From: Wyeomyia smithii
Taxonomy: Eukaryota; Arthropoda; Insecta; Diptera; Culicidae
DNA: 64,000 nt
Direction of reading: 5' to 3'
Assembly (NCBI RefSeq): GCF_029784165.1
Contig: NC_073696.1
Coordinates: 85,493,215 to 85,557,214 of the forward strand
In this document: positions 42,451 to 53,452 of the stretch, piece by piece
How the letters are laid out: each line of letters begins with the position of its first letter
Position numbering within the stretch: the first letter of the stretch is position 1
Program-made: the position numbers and the translations under genes
Notes under the pieces: model-generated
The model's input: the letters and a program-made list of their open reading frames with translations, nothing else
Databases searched by the model: none
What the model was told of the DNA's origin: nothing

Positions 42451-43224
42451 GGTTGATCTGCTTGACAAAGCGGGCCGCGTAACCTTGAGACTACCAGTCT
42501 CAATGGCCGAATACTGTCTAATATGGGTATTGCCGGAATCGAAATGATGCCCAGGAACTGGAAATCAACGCAAAACGCTATTTTGAAATTTATGATGGTA
42601 ACTACCGGGTTTTGGACGCTTTTTAAAGATTAAAAAAAAGAAAGTTACTTCAAAAAGATTTAAGCTATTTGGTTGCAATTGAATAAATTTCAACTGAATT
42701 CAAAATCGAAATGCATCTTGCAAGATTCCTGGGTCTGACAAAAGGTTGAGAACTATTCGCATTTTCATTTTACTGCACATTGTAAGAACTTGAGGATGTG
42801 AGACAAATGCCAATGCTACGAGAAAATAAGGAAAACAGTTTTTCTTGATAATTCGTTGTTCAAGTTAACTATTTCTAAGTCATGCCATTGCACTGTAAAG
42901 GTACATGATCTAGAATCATGGGACATATTTTGCCAGTAAAACAACCATAGTTTTGTTTCTGAGCCACGAAAAATGTTCCGGTTCTACACACTTAATTTAT
43001 CTCGGCAAACTTCCCAATAGCTGAACGAGCTCGGCGAAGTTTTTGACAAATGTCAGCAATATATTTCGACGAACATTCAGCAAATATATCGATCTACCGT
43101 GAACCAGTATGCGTTTCCATTTTTTTGCCGAAGTTCTTGAAAGTTCTGCCGAAAAGTTCTAGAGCATTTCGATGAATTTATCAGCTGTTGAGTTCTCGGC
43201 AATAAAATCTAAGTATGTACTAAT

Positions 43225-43315
43225 TTTTTCCATTTTTGATTTGGCTGAAGCATTGCGTAGATGTTTCTATGGGCAAAAGATGTCATTTTGTGCTTTTGGT
43301 TGTTTTTATTTAATC
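43225..43315 (+). repeat. R1 family core fragment
   Basis: TTTGGCTGAAGCATTGCGTA then GATGTTTCTATGGGCAAAAG and CATTTTGTGC match the R1 core at 25625. It ends at about 43315. Confidence 0.55.
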
Positions 43316-43366
43316 GCGGTTTACGATTGTGTTATGTAAAAATGCTATCTAAAACCCAAATTAATC

Positions 43367-43856
43367 CACCTAGCGGTCAGACTCAGCCTTTCTCATTTAA
43401 ACTTATTATTTGTAAAAATAGATTTACATAAATGCTTAAATCCAATAAAGGATTATTCCCTTATTGGGTTCTAAAATATTGATGTTGTAATTGAAGTAAA
43501 AAAAATATGAAATTTGACGTAATGTTAGTGCTTAAGAAATAGCGAAATAAAAGGAATGACTCTTAATTTAAAACAATTTCAATTTAATCACGAGCGATAC
43601 CGGGAACGTTCAAATAGTACGATACCGCATTTAAATCATGTTGAGGCCATATATACTGATCAAAGCAGGTATAGTGTTAAATAGTCTTTGAATTTCTTTC
43701 CTTTCCAAAACTTTCGAACAGCATATCAAATTGTCATGAAGTTTGTTATTTGTAAGTTTGAGAGATGACTCGTTTGTATGACACTAGTTATGTTCAAATA
43801 AGTCATGTAATACTTTAGATAATAGACTTTCGTTGTTTTAACAATTTGATACATAA
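43367..43856 (+). repeat. Repeat family R2, left part, split by the LOA element
   Basis: Begins with TTAATCCACCTAGCGGTCAG and GCCTTTCTC. The stretch 43555-43730 resembles 49690-49830 ('caaatagtacgata', 'gttaaatagtctttgaattt' versus 'gaaatagtacaata', 'ttaaacagtctgcgggttac'). The element resumes at 48711 beyond the retrotransposon. Confidence 0.55.
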
Positions 43857-43948
43857 CGGTTGCTTTTTTTTTCCTGTAGGAGCCTATGACCACTGCTACC
43901 ATTAGTTAGATATATTGTGGTATACTCCGCGTTAATTTTTATGCACTG

Positions 43949-46900
43949 TCAGTTCGTTCCATCACTATGGGTATCAGTGATAGTCGCACCCAGACTTTGC
44001 ATTTCACCCCAAGAAGGTATGACTTCTTTGATGAAGCTCCTTACCTTCATTTTTTCAGCAGACCATATCTCGTTAGGCGTGAGGATACCTTTTCCAAGAA
44101 TACGCAGTCTTTGCTGAATTAATGCGCTGCATTGGCACAGTAAGTGTTCCGAGGTTTCTACTTCAGAATTACAGAAACGACATAAGTCATCTGTCAGTTT
44201 ACCTATTTTTTTTAAGGTGATACTTACTCGGACAGTGCCCGGTAAGTAGGCCAGTTAACGTACTCAGATCAGCTTTATTCATACTGAGTAGGTTCCGTGT
44301 GATTCTTTTACATGGTGTAATGAATAGTTTAGATTGTCTTGCTTTGGAATAAACCTTCCAGTTGGCATCAATCATCATTGATTCCCAGCGTCTTAGCTCA
44401 GATTTCAAACAGGATGAAGATACCCCACAGAATGGCTCCGGCCCGACGAAAGCAGTTGAAGAACCAATTCTCGCTAAGAGATCGGCTTTTTCATTTCCTT
44501 CTATACCACAGTGACCAGGCACCCAGTATAGATTAACAGCGTTTGTTACAGTTAGTTGTCGTAGGGATTGAATACAATCCCATACCAACTTCGACTGACA
44601 TGTGTATGCTTTTAAAGCATTGAGAGCTGCTTGACTATCTGAGAAAATGCAGATATTGGCATACCTATATTTCCTAGCCAAGCAAATACTTGTGCATGTT
44701 AGAATAGCATTTATTTCCGCTTGAAAAACTGTGGGCCACTGCCCCATTGGAATTGATATATTGATTCCTGGTCCAGTGACCCCAGCGCCTGTAGACTCGC
44801 CCATTTTAGAGCCATCTGTATAAAAAATGACTGATCCTGGACGAACCTTAGGACCTCCTTCATCCCATTCGGTGCGATTGGATTCAATCACTTTGAAAGG
44901 AACACTGAAGTTAGTCTTAGAGTCCATTCGATCTTCATTCATGGTTACTAAGGTGTTCAGTTGGAAATTTTTGAGGATTCGTAAATGTCCCTGTAGATCT
45001 CCTTCCTGAAAGAATTTAACACGTTTTAGCCTAAGAGCACCTTTTTCGGCTTCAAGTTGTACATACTGATGTAAGGGTAGAAGATATAAAAGAGCTTCTA
45101 AGGCTTTGGATGGTGCACTGGCCATTGCTCCTGTTGTTGATAAGCATGCCAGACGTTGTAGTTTATCTAACTTTTTCTGAGCTGATAATTGTGAAGTTTT
45201 AGGCCACCACACTAGCGAGGCATAAGTTACTCTGGGTCTCACTATTGCCGAGTATATCCAGTGAATCATCCTCGGCTTGAGTCCCCATTTTTTGCCAAAT
45301 GTATTGCTGCAAGCCCAAAGAGCGTTGTTTGCTTTTGAGATCGCATACTCTAGATGGTCGTTCCAGTTGAGCTTGTGGTCAAGCATAACACCTAGGTACT
45401 TGGTTCGCTTGGATAGCACCAACTGTGTGTCTCCCAACTTAAGAGTTGCAATATTATACTTTCTATTTCTTGTAAATGGGATAATGACTGTTTTAGAAGG
45501 ATTGACGCTTAGTCCTTCCAGGTTACACCATTTAAGTGTGTAGTTTAAGGCGTATTGCATTCTATTGGAAATAGTAGATCCGCATTTACCCCTAACTAAA
45601 ATAGTAATGTTATCAGCGAAACCGATGATTTCGTATCCTAGGTTCGTTAAGTTGTTAAGAAGATCATCGACAACAAGAGACCACAATAAGGAAGATAAAA
45701 CCCCTCCTTGTGGGCAACCCCTTGTTGGTTTTGTCGTTAAAGTTGATCTTCCTAAATTGGATGTTATCAACCGGTTTGATAACATAGCGATAGTCCAATT
45801 CAAGATGCACATGTCAAAACCGCGTTTTTTCATAGCATTTTTTATAGATTCGTGAGAAGCATTGTCAAATGCTCCCTCAATATCAAGAAAGGCTGTCAGT
45901 GAGATTTCTTTAGCCTCAAAAGACTTCTCTAGTTTTGAAACCAGCGTGTGGAGTGCTGTTTCAGTTGATTTACCAGTTTGATAGGCAAACTGAAATTTGT
46001 TTAATGGTCTACTTTTTAAGTAAGATAATTTGATGTGTAGATCAATGATTTTTTCCATCATTTTCAAAATGACAGAAGTTAGACTGATTGGTCTATATGC
46101 TTTGGGACTCGTCCTATCACGTTTTCCAGCCTTAGGAATAAATATGACGCGGACTTCTCGCCATTTACTCGGAATGTAGCTTAGTGTCATGCTAGCCCTG
46201 AACATCTCCACCAGACAGGGGACTATAATATCCTTGCTTTTTTGTAAAAACACTGGATAAATCCCATCTGGCCCCGGCGATTTGAAGGGCTTTAAGGAAT
46301 CCACTGCCCATTCAACTCTTGACGTCGTGAATATTACACTGGCTAATTCTTGAGCTTTAACCTTGTCGTGAATTGAGCTAGGTTGAGCCATATAGAAGTC
46401 CTGTGCATTTTCGGAAGTCAATTGAGTCGAGCCTGGGAAGTGTGTATCCATCATGACACTAAGTGTTTCCTGAGAGTCTGTTGTAAACTGACCGTTTTCG
46501 TTCTTTAAGCGGCCAAGCCCATTTGTGTGATCTGTAGAGAGGGCTTTATGGAGTCTAGCTACAACTGGCAAGTTTTCAACTTGCTCACATGTACGCTTCC
46601 AGTCCCTTCTCTTTGATTTTCGAATCTCTCGATTGTATTCTGTTAGACAGCTTTTATATTCTGTCCAATTTGCGGTAGTTTTAGCTTTGTTGAAAAGCCT
46701 CCTTGACGATTTTCTTAGCTTTTCAAGTTTATTGTTCCACCAAGATACGTTCTTACTAGAAGTTTTCCGTTTCACCGGGCAACTTTCTTCGAAGGAATCT
46801 ATTATATTAGTTAGAAAAGATAAGGAAACAGATTCGAGTTGCTCAGTGGAAGAGATGTCCACTGAGAGCAAAATCTTGTTTGAGAGTGTGGAATAGTAGC

Positions 46901-47651
46901 TATCCCAATTAGTTTTTCTAGGATCTCTGAATTTTTCGGACACGAGCTCCCCAGAAACATAGTTGAACATAATTTGTTTGTGGTCCGACAATGATTGTTC
47001 TTCTGACACGTGCCAGTACACAATCATTCCAGATAGTTTGACGCTACAAAGTGTTAGATCAAAAACCTCTTGTCTAATTCTAGTAACAAATGTTGGATCA
47101 TTACCTTGATTACAAATGTTTATGTTGTGAGAAATTAAATATTGAAATAAACACTCACCTCTAACGTTGATGTTACTGCTACCCCAAACCGTGTGGTGGG
47201 CATTCGCATCACATCCTATTATGAGCTGTTTGTTTTTTTGTTTGCAGTGTTGAACAAGCGCAGCAACTTCTTTTGGAGGAATCTCAGCGTTATCTCCTGG
47301 GAAATACGCAGAGGCAACGATGATCTCCGTTATCCCACGAGTCGTTGGAACCTCCACTTTTATTGCCACGACGTCTCTACTGATGAATTCTGTAACGGGT
47401 ATAAATGTTAAGTTTTCCCGTATAAGAATTGCTGCTCTGGGAGCAGTATGTGTACTATCATAAAGAAGCTTACATTTTGGTGTAGAAATTCCTTGAACTC
47501 TATTGTTGTTGGACCAGGGTTCTTGGATTAGAGCCACGTCCAAGTTGTCTCGAGTGAACCTGCTACATAGGACGCTGCTAGCTCCTTTGGCGTGATGTAG
47601 GTTCACTTGAATAAATTTTATTTTATTGGACATTTTTGTTTGGTTTACCAT
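43949..47651 (-). pseudogene. LOA-clade ORF2 with catalytic-site mutation and terminal frameshift
   Basis: Open for 1150 residues from 47651 (MVNQTKMSNKIKFIQVNLHH). Endonuclease: LIQEPW, GCDANAHHTVWGSS, SLSDHKQIMF. RT: SPGPDGIYPVFLQ, AYRPISLTS, FLDIEGAFDNAS, GCPQGGVLSSLLW, and GFADNITIL, where the universally conserved second Asp of FADD is Asn (N681, codon 45611-45609). RNase H: FYTDGSKMGESTGAGV, FQAEINAIL, FSDSQAALNAL, WVPGHCGIEGNEKAD. A run of eight A (44213-44206) shifts the frame to an early stop at 44199. With seven A the frame would run on through CRFCNSEVETSEHLLCQC to TGA at 43951-43949. The Asn change by itself should abolish polymerisation. Confidence 0.85.
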
Positions 47652-48701
47652 TTTTCAGGGGCGTGTGATTCTCCCTCTGATTGGAGTGGTTTCCAAATGT
47701 GCGTGTGCTCGATTGGATCGTATCCCTGGCTTCAGGGCTTTTTGATCGAGCTTCAGCGATTACAGGTTTTCCAGAGTCAGACAAAGGGCACGAGTTACCA
47801 CTCTGGACAGAAATGGGACCAATGTTGTTTGACCCTGAAGTCTGTTTACCATAGGCATCATTGATGCCCTTGGCATTGCCCTCTGGGATTGTGCGATCGG
47901 TTTTGCCAAACTGTCCAAAGTTGCCATTCCTCCCTTCGTTGGAGACTACAGTTTTGGATTTACCTGATGATTTGGTAGATTTTTTAAACAATATCTGTCC
48001 AAATTTATAGTTGATGTGCATATCACGATCAACTAGCGTCTTCATCGACGCACCGTCGACCGTTAGTGCCCACTCAATGTGCAGATTGTTGATCACCGAG
48101 CGATTCAGGATTCTCCATGCATCGGTGTTCAAGTTTTCATTTTGGCTTTCGATAAGCGCTTTAATGGTGTTGTTGTCGTATTTGGAGCTTTTTGGAAAAA
48201 CAACGACAAGAATATCTTTCTTTGGAATGTTACTTTCGTCAACGGCGACGAGCTCCGCACCATCCCAAGGAACTAAGGTAGGGACAGTTTTAATCAACCA
48301 CTCAGATGTTCGCTTATCGAGACAGTTGATTATCATGAACCCTGGTTTATAAGTGCAATTAGCAAACTTTGACTTCAATTGCTCCTTACGTTGAAGTACT
48401 ACAGCACCAAAAATAGCCTCTTCGACGAGGTTTTGTTGATCTGTACTTAATTCAACGAGAGGATAATTTTTTGGGAGTATTCCTACTTTGACTCGACTAG
48501 TGACATCACTGTACGAGAGTTGCTTGGGTATTGCAGGATTTACGGCACTATTCTGGCTCTTTGGCAGCTCAGAAGTGGAACCTCTTGCAACATCTAGTCT
48601 TTGGTTCACAGAAACTGAGCCGTTGCGACACAGTGCAGCTTTACCCACCCAATCCGTCCTAGTTTTGCCCGAGTCCTTGATTCGCTTTGGATAAGGTTTA
48701 C
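47623..48701 (-). pseudogene. LOA-clade ORF1, 5'-truncated
   Basis: The frame is open from the TSD boundary (48701, starting GKPYPKRIKDSGKTRTDWVG) to the stop at 47623, about 358 codons, without an ATG near its start. The middle part (KSKFANCTYKPGFMIINCLD to KKDILVVVFPKS) resembles the DUF4780 domain found in ORF1 proteins of insect LOA elements. There are no zinc knuckles. The C-terminal part is Ser/Asn/Gly-rich and basic. It overlaps ORF2 by 29 nt. The N-terminal portion and 5' UTR are missing. Confidence 0.75.
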
Positions 48702-48710
48702 CGGTTGCTT

Positions 48711-49488
48711 AAGTTTGATTACAATCAAATGAAAAGGGAACGTATAGGGCAGCCACACTTTGAAACCACGTGTTCAATCATAATTCATCAGTTAACCCTT
48801 TACTAGCCCGTTCATCTGATAACAATATTGTTCAAATCGGTTGTGTAGTTTCTAAGGTAATGAAGTTCCGTGATTTTCACATTTCGATACATTACAGACG
48901 AAGTTACAGTCAGATTACAGCAAAATTCAATAGGGTGTTATGAGGCAGCTAGACCTATCATTTGACACTAATTTTGTGGAAATCGGTTCAACCATCTCTG
49001 AGAAAAATGAGTGAGTCCAAGTAGTCTTCGGAATATGTTTCTTTTCATAGCTGGATTTCACATTTTTAAACATAACAGACAAAGTAATAATTCGTTTGCA
49101 AAAAAATCAAGAGGGTCTTATGGGGCAACATGACCTTCCATATGACACTGATTTTAGAAAAAACGATCCAGCCTTCTCTGAGAAACATGAGTGAGATTAA
49201 ATAGTCTCCAGAACACGTTTCTTTCCATAACTTTTGAACCACAAGTTCAATCATAATAAAATTCAAAAGTTAAGGGTTTTTTTAAGTAGCCCGATCATTT
49301 GAAACCAATTTGTTCAAATCGGTTGTGTAGTTTCTGAGATATTGATGTTTCGTGACTTTTACATTTTGATACATAATCTCTAAACTAGAAATCAGATTAC
49401 AATAAAATTCAATAGGGTCTTATAGGGCAACTATTTGCCATTAATTTCATTGAAATCGGCTCAACCATCTCTGAGAAAATCGAGTGAG

Positions 49489-49544
<56 letters not shown>

Positions 49545-50770
49545 TACACACAAACATACAGAAAATGCTCAGCTCGTCGAACTGAATCGAGTGATATACG
49601 ACATTCTGCCCTTTTGAGCACTTTCATACCTCTAGTTTTTGCAGTGATTGCTATACCTTTCTAGGAGAAAGGCAATAGGAGAAAGGCAAAAAGTGAAATG
49701 ATAGAAATGACTTTTTATTTTAACTTCAACCCTGAGCAAGGCCGCAAACATTGAAATAGTACAATATCAAAAACAAAATATTTTGATCGTAGCTATAGTT
49801 TTAAACAGTCTGCGGGTTACATTTCTTTCTATAACTTTCAACCTACTCACTGTTCATAGCTTCTGAAATATAAGAGCGATTTTCACATTCTGACGCAGCG
49901 CCAAAACTAAAACTAACCGTCAAATAGACCCTTCATTTGACACCAACAGAGAAAGAATCGGTCAGACCATCTCTGAGAAAAGTGACTGCGAAAAAAAGGT
50001 GCACATACACACGTACACACCCACACACAAACATATACACCTTTACATGCATATATGCTCGATTCTTCAAACTGAGTCGAGTAGTATATGACATTCGCCC
50101 TTTTGGATCGTTTTTCTACCTTTTAATTGGCCAGTGATCGTTAGGAGAAAGTCAACATGTTTACTTTCAATATGTGATTTCACATTTTTATAAACAACGG
50201 ACTAAGTTACAATCCGATTACAATGAAATTCAATAGCAACCTATGGAGTAACTAGACCTGTCATTCGACACTAATTTTGTGAAAATCGGTTCAGCCATCT
50301 CTGAGAAAAACGAGTGAGTTTAAACAACCTCGGGATAACTTTTCTTTACACAACTTTTGAACCATATCATAACGAAATTTAAAAGTTAAGGGTTTTGAAG
50401 ACAGCCCGATCATTTGAAACCAGTTTTATTGAAATCAGTAACGTGGTTTCTGAGATATTGATGTTTCGTGATTTTTACATTTTGATACATAACCTCTAAA
50501 CCAAAAATCCGATTACAATGAAATTCAATAGCAACCTATGGCGCAACTAGACCTTTCATTTGCAATTAATTTTATGAAAATCGGTCCAGCCATCTCTGAG
50601 AAAAGTGAGTGAGAAAAAAAAGTTGCACATACACACATACATACATACATACAGAAAATGCTCAGTTCGTCGAAAGGGGTGGTATATGACATTCGGCCAT
50701 TGGGACCACTTTTATACTTTTGGGTTTTCCAGTGATTGCTATACCTTTCTAGGAGAAAGGCAAAAAAGGT
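48711..50770 (+). repeat. Repeat family R2, cluster of three related units
   Basis: Three units end with 'ccagtgattgctatac' and 'taggagaaaggcaa' or variants (to 49678, 50154 and 50765). Each contains one or two copies of 'attcaatagggtcttat', 'gacactaattttgtgaaaat', 'cggttcagccatctctgaga' and then an ACA-type microsatellite and 'tcgagtggtatatgacattc'. GCCTTTCTC at 43400 and GAGAAAGGC at the ends are inverse of each other. Non-coding; probably a non-autonomous transposon family that captured microsatellites. Confidence 0.65.
49491..49540 (+). repeat. (CA)n microsatellite, about 25 units
   Basis: Uninterrupted AC/CA dinucleotides followed by (CATA). Corresponding positions of the other two units in the cluster have shorter CACA/CATA runs (50004-50040, 50628-50655). 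Confidence 0.95.
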
Positions 50771-50840
50771 ATGATTACAAATATTTTTAGAGCCAAACGG
50801 TTTGATTGGTGTGCTGTCTTCAGCAGAGTTGTAAATAATA

Positions 50841-51390
50841 GGGGTACTGGGGGTAAGCCAGGCCCCCTAAGGAAAATGATTCTTTAGTAGCACTTGATGG
50901 CGAATATTGTTATATTTCTTTCACAGAATCATTGTCCAGATTGTTTTCTACAAGATATGAAGGTTTCTAGTACTGTGGGCTTACCACACTCACTGGGAGA
51001 CGGTGTTACCCCGACAGACACATTTTTTTTTAAAGTGTATTTCTACCAATTTATCGCTTCGATTTACCTCTGATCGAATTCCTGTGATTGCTAACAATAC
51101 AGGCAATACATTGTAGAGCAACGAAAAATTATTTTAGTCTTTTCAAATGAATAAAAGCTTAAGTTCCACTTACGAAAAATTACATCCGTTCACGCATCAG
51201 CTGCAGTAGCGTATGTTTGTCTATTATTTTGACGTTTGACGTTTCACGGTGGCTTCGATGTGTCTTAAAATGTCTAAAATATTAAATACCAACACTCCAC
51301 ATATTCCAAAACACAGTTAATTAGCGTTTTCTAGTAAAATCCTAGGGGTGACGGTCTTACCCTCAGTGCCGGGCTTACCCCCAGTACCCC
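50841..51390. mobile_element. MITE with GGGGTACTGGGGGTAAGC ends, TA-flanked
   Basis: 550 bp. Left end GGGGTACTGGGGGTAAGCCA and inverted right end GGGGTACTGGGGGTAAGCCC are nearly perfect; TA lies outside both (50839-50840, 51391-51392). No coding sequence. It interrupts a sequence resembling R1 (50780-50838 and from 51393). Confidence 0.85.
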
Positions 51391-51392
51391 TA

Positions 51393-52660
51393 ATTCAGTT
51401 CTTCCGAAAAAAACACTCTGTAGAGATTTTTTTTAAGACAAAAAGTTTAAAAAATAAAAATAAATTATCTAATAAAAGTAATTTCTAAAAAATTTATTTT
51501 TCATGACACCCACATGAGATTAGCTAAACATTGATCGCTGTTCGATCAAAAAATTTAAAATTTTCCAGCAAATCGATAAAAAACTTAAAGCCAGAACGTT
51601 TGATCTTCGGCGAAGTTGTAGGGAGTAATTTTATCCATTCAGATTTTTTTTAGAAAAAAAAACAAAAAACTTACTTTTTATTGACTTGATTTTTGCTAAA
51701 AAAAACTTTCCTAATATGTTACCGAAGTAAAAAAAATGAAAAATAAAAATATTTGTCAAAAAACAGATTTTTGATTTTCCCCTACAGTGTATATTTTTTG
51801 AAGGACAAAGTTTACTTAAGAAAAATGTGAAATTTATCGGTAAATTAGACAAATAAGAGCGATGAGATGAATATAGGTGTATAGATGAATATAGAAGCGA
51901 TTACCCTAATATGACACGCATTGCACACTTAGATGTAGTCCTATTCAGACTAATACCTATTTTAAAAATTATATATTTTTTAAATTATATGTTTTGTTTT
52001 TTGGTTTCGGTGGGAAACATTTAAATGATGTTTTTTGTTCTTGGATGAATCTCATGGCCTTGTAGCTATTTTGTACCATTCTTGTGAAAACAAACAAACA
52101 TTGTGACAGTTAGTTTTTATAGTGCTGTACGATAGCTGTACTGTTCGGCACTATCATCCACATTCCTTCTACCCCGTCTCCTGTAAAAATTTATTTGATA
52201 AAATAGACGTCTTCCACCTTCTCTGCTCGAAATGAATCCGCGTTACAGCAGCTTCCCATCCCACAACACAGGCGCGTTCGTACCTTTGATTTCATCATAC
52301 TGTGGTTACACCGTGAACAATTAATTTCGCAAATTTGTCGGTGCAGTGACGGTTTCTGCTGCAGACATGAATTATCGCACTTCCCATCATCGACGTATGA
52401 CAGTGGTGATGCGGCCAATTCGGATTGCCTTAATAATCACTTCCGCCACTAAACCGGAAAATTAATCCGATCGTCGCACTTTGTACGGATTCCGAAGTAC
52501 GTCATCCTATACTTCCTCGTGTCTTCTACTACCCCCTGCAAACGGAAAACAAAGGATGCATCTCTATGCGGTACTTAGCTTCGTGTGACTAGCGGAGCGA
52601 AAAATAATTAGACGCGAATGTGGGCCCTTATGAAACCGTACTAATTTACGGAAACGGAAT
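51393..52660. other. AT-rich flank and AKH upstream region; one weak Cys-rich ORF
   Basis: 51400-52100 is very AT-rich with long A runs. In 52191-52418 the minus strand has an open frame with nine Cys (e.g. DGKCDNSCLQQKPSLHRQIC, CSRCNHSM, RLCCGMGSCCN) but no ATG at its start. It could be an exon of a small secreted protein, or chance. 52450-52665 has a less AT-rich composition, consistent with the upstream promoter of the hormone gene. Confidence 0.25.
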
Positions 52661-52669
52661 TGAACCATT

Positions 52670-52712
52670 TATATAAAAGCGTTCGAAATTAACTACTCCG
52701 CAATCAATCAGG
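52670..52712 (+). promoter_or_regulatory. Core promoter of the adipokinetic hormone gene
   Basis: A TATA box (TATATAAAAG, 52670-52679) lies about 30 bp before AATCAATCAGGATC (52702-52715), a plausible initiator (ATCAG). That would give a 5' UTR of roughly 120 nt before the ATG at 52827. Confidence 0.65.
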
Positions 52713-52826
52713 ATCAAGCACCATCAACGGGCTGGCGATAAAGTGTTTGAGTAACTGCAAGAAACTGCATTGCAACCAGCAGTAGCCCTCCGGTAACAAC
52801 CACGGAAGCAACCGGAAACAGTGGAA

Positions 52827-53452
52827 ATGGATCTGGTGAAACTGTTCAGTGTGCTGCTAATCTGCGCCTCTTTGATCTTTGTCTGTGAAGCGCAGGTAGG
52901 TTAACAACGTCAGCTGGAAATGAAATTAATTAGCGATTAAGTTTAATTAAACGCGGAAACGGATGTGCTGACGCTCTAAGGATCGTTTATATTGCGAAGA
53001 CGGTAACAGTAACATAAAGTTCAAATGAAGATTACATACTAATGAGTGAACGGGAAGGATGTGCGAGTATTTGATTCGATTTTCTGTGCATTTCATGTGT
53101 TAATCTGAAACAGTAGGAACTGCAGAAAAAAAACTAATTAAATTTTAACAGCAACTACCATTGCCTTCAACCTATTAACACAGTGTTAATTCACTTTATT
53201 GTGCAGCTCACATTTACTCCGTCCTGGGGTAAACGATCCTCGACTCCACTGTCACTAAACATGCAAAGCTCTTTCGGGGTTCAGGACGGCTGTAAAACGC
53301 CTGTTGATTCACTGATGGTAATCTATCGAATGATTCAGGTGAGATCATTGGTCGGTGACAACAATGCTTCACATTTACTAATACTTTAATTTTCACATCA
53401 TTACCACATGTAGACCGAAGCACAGAAAATCTTAGAATGCAACCAAAAGTAG
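52827..53452 (+). CDS. Akh: Adipokinetic hormone precursor (three exons)
   Basis: Coding exons: 52827-52895, 53207-53338, 53414-53452, with donors GTAGGT and GTGAGA and acceptors ending CAG and TAG, all phase 0. The precursor has 79 residues. Residues 1-22 are a signal peptide (MDLVKLFSVLLICASLIFVC then EA). The hormone QLTFTPSW follows directly, with GKR as amidation and dibasic cleavage site. The remaining 46 residues are the precursor-related peptide with two Cys (DGCK, LECNQK-stop). Adipokinetic hormone is made in the corpora cardiaca and mobilises lipid and carbohydrate from the fat body through a GPCR. The N-terminal Gln would become pyroglutamate. Intron 1 falls exactly between hormone residues 1 and 2. 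The octapeptide is the one known from Aedes/Culex. No decay is visible. Confidence 0.95.

Larger units (their letters stand above)
43866..48701 (-). mobile_element. LOA-clade (Lian-like) non-LTR retrotransposon, 5'-truncated
   Basis: A 4.84-kb minus-strand element bounded by CGGTTGCTT at 43857-43865 and 48702-48710, with a short A-tail at its 3' end. ORF1 is open right up to the 5' boundary without a start codon, so the copy is truncated inside ORF1. ORF2 has endonuclease, RT, RNase H and a terminal Cys/His motif, the layout of LOA elements; Lian-Aa1 is the Aedes example I know. Two ORF2 lesions are present (catalytic Asp to Asn, one-base frameshift). It is inserted in repeat family R2. Confidence 0.85.

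Noticed and set aside
48711..50770. CRISPR-like array
   Set aside because: Eukaryotic sequence; the repeated units are long, imperfect and contain microsatellites, with no short regular spacers.
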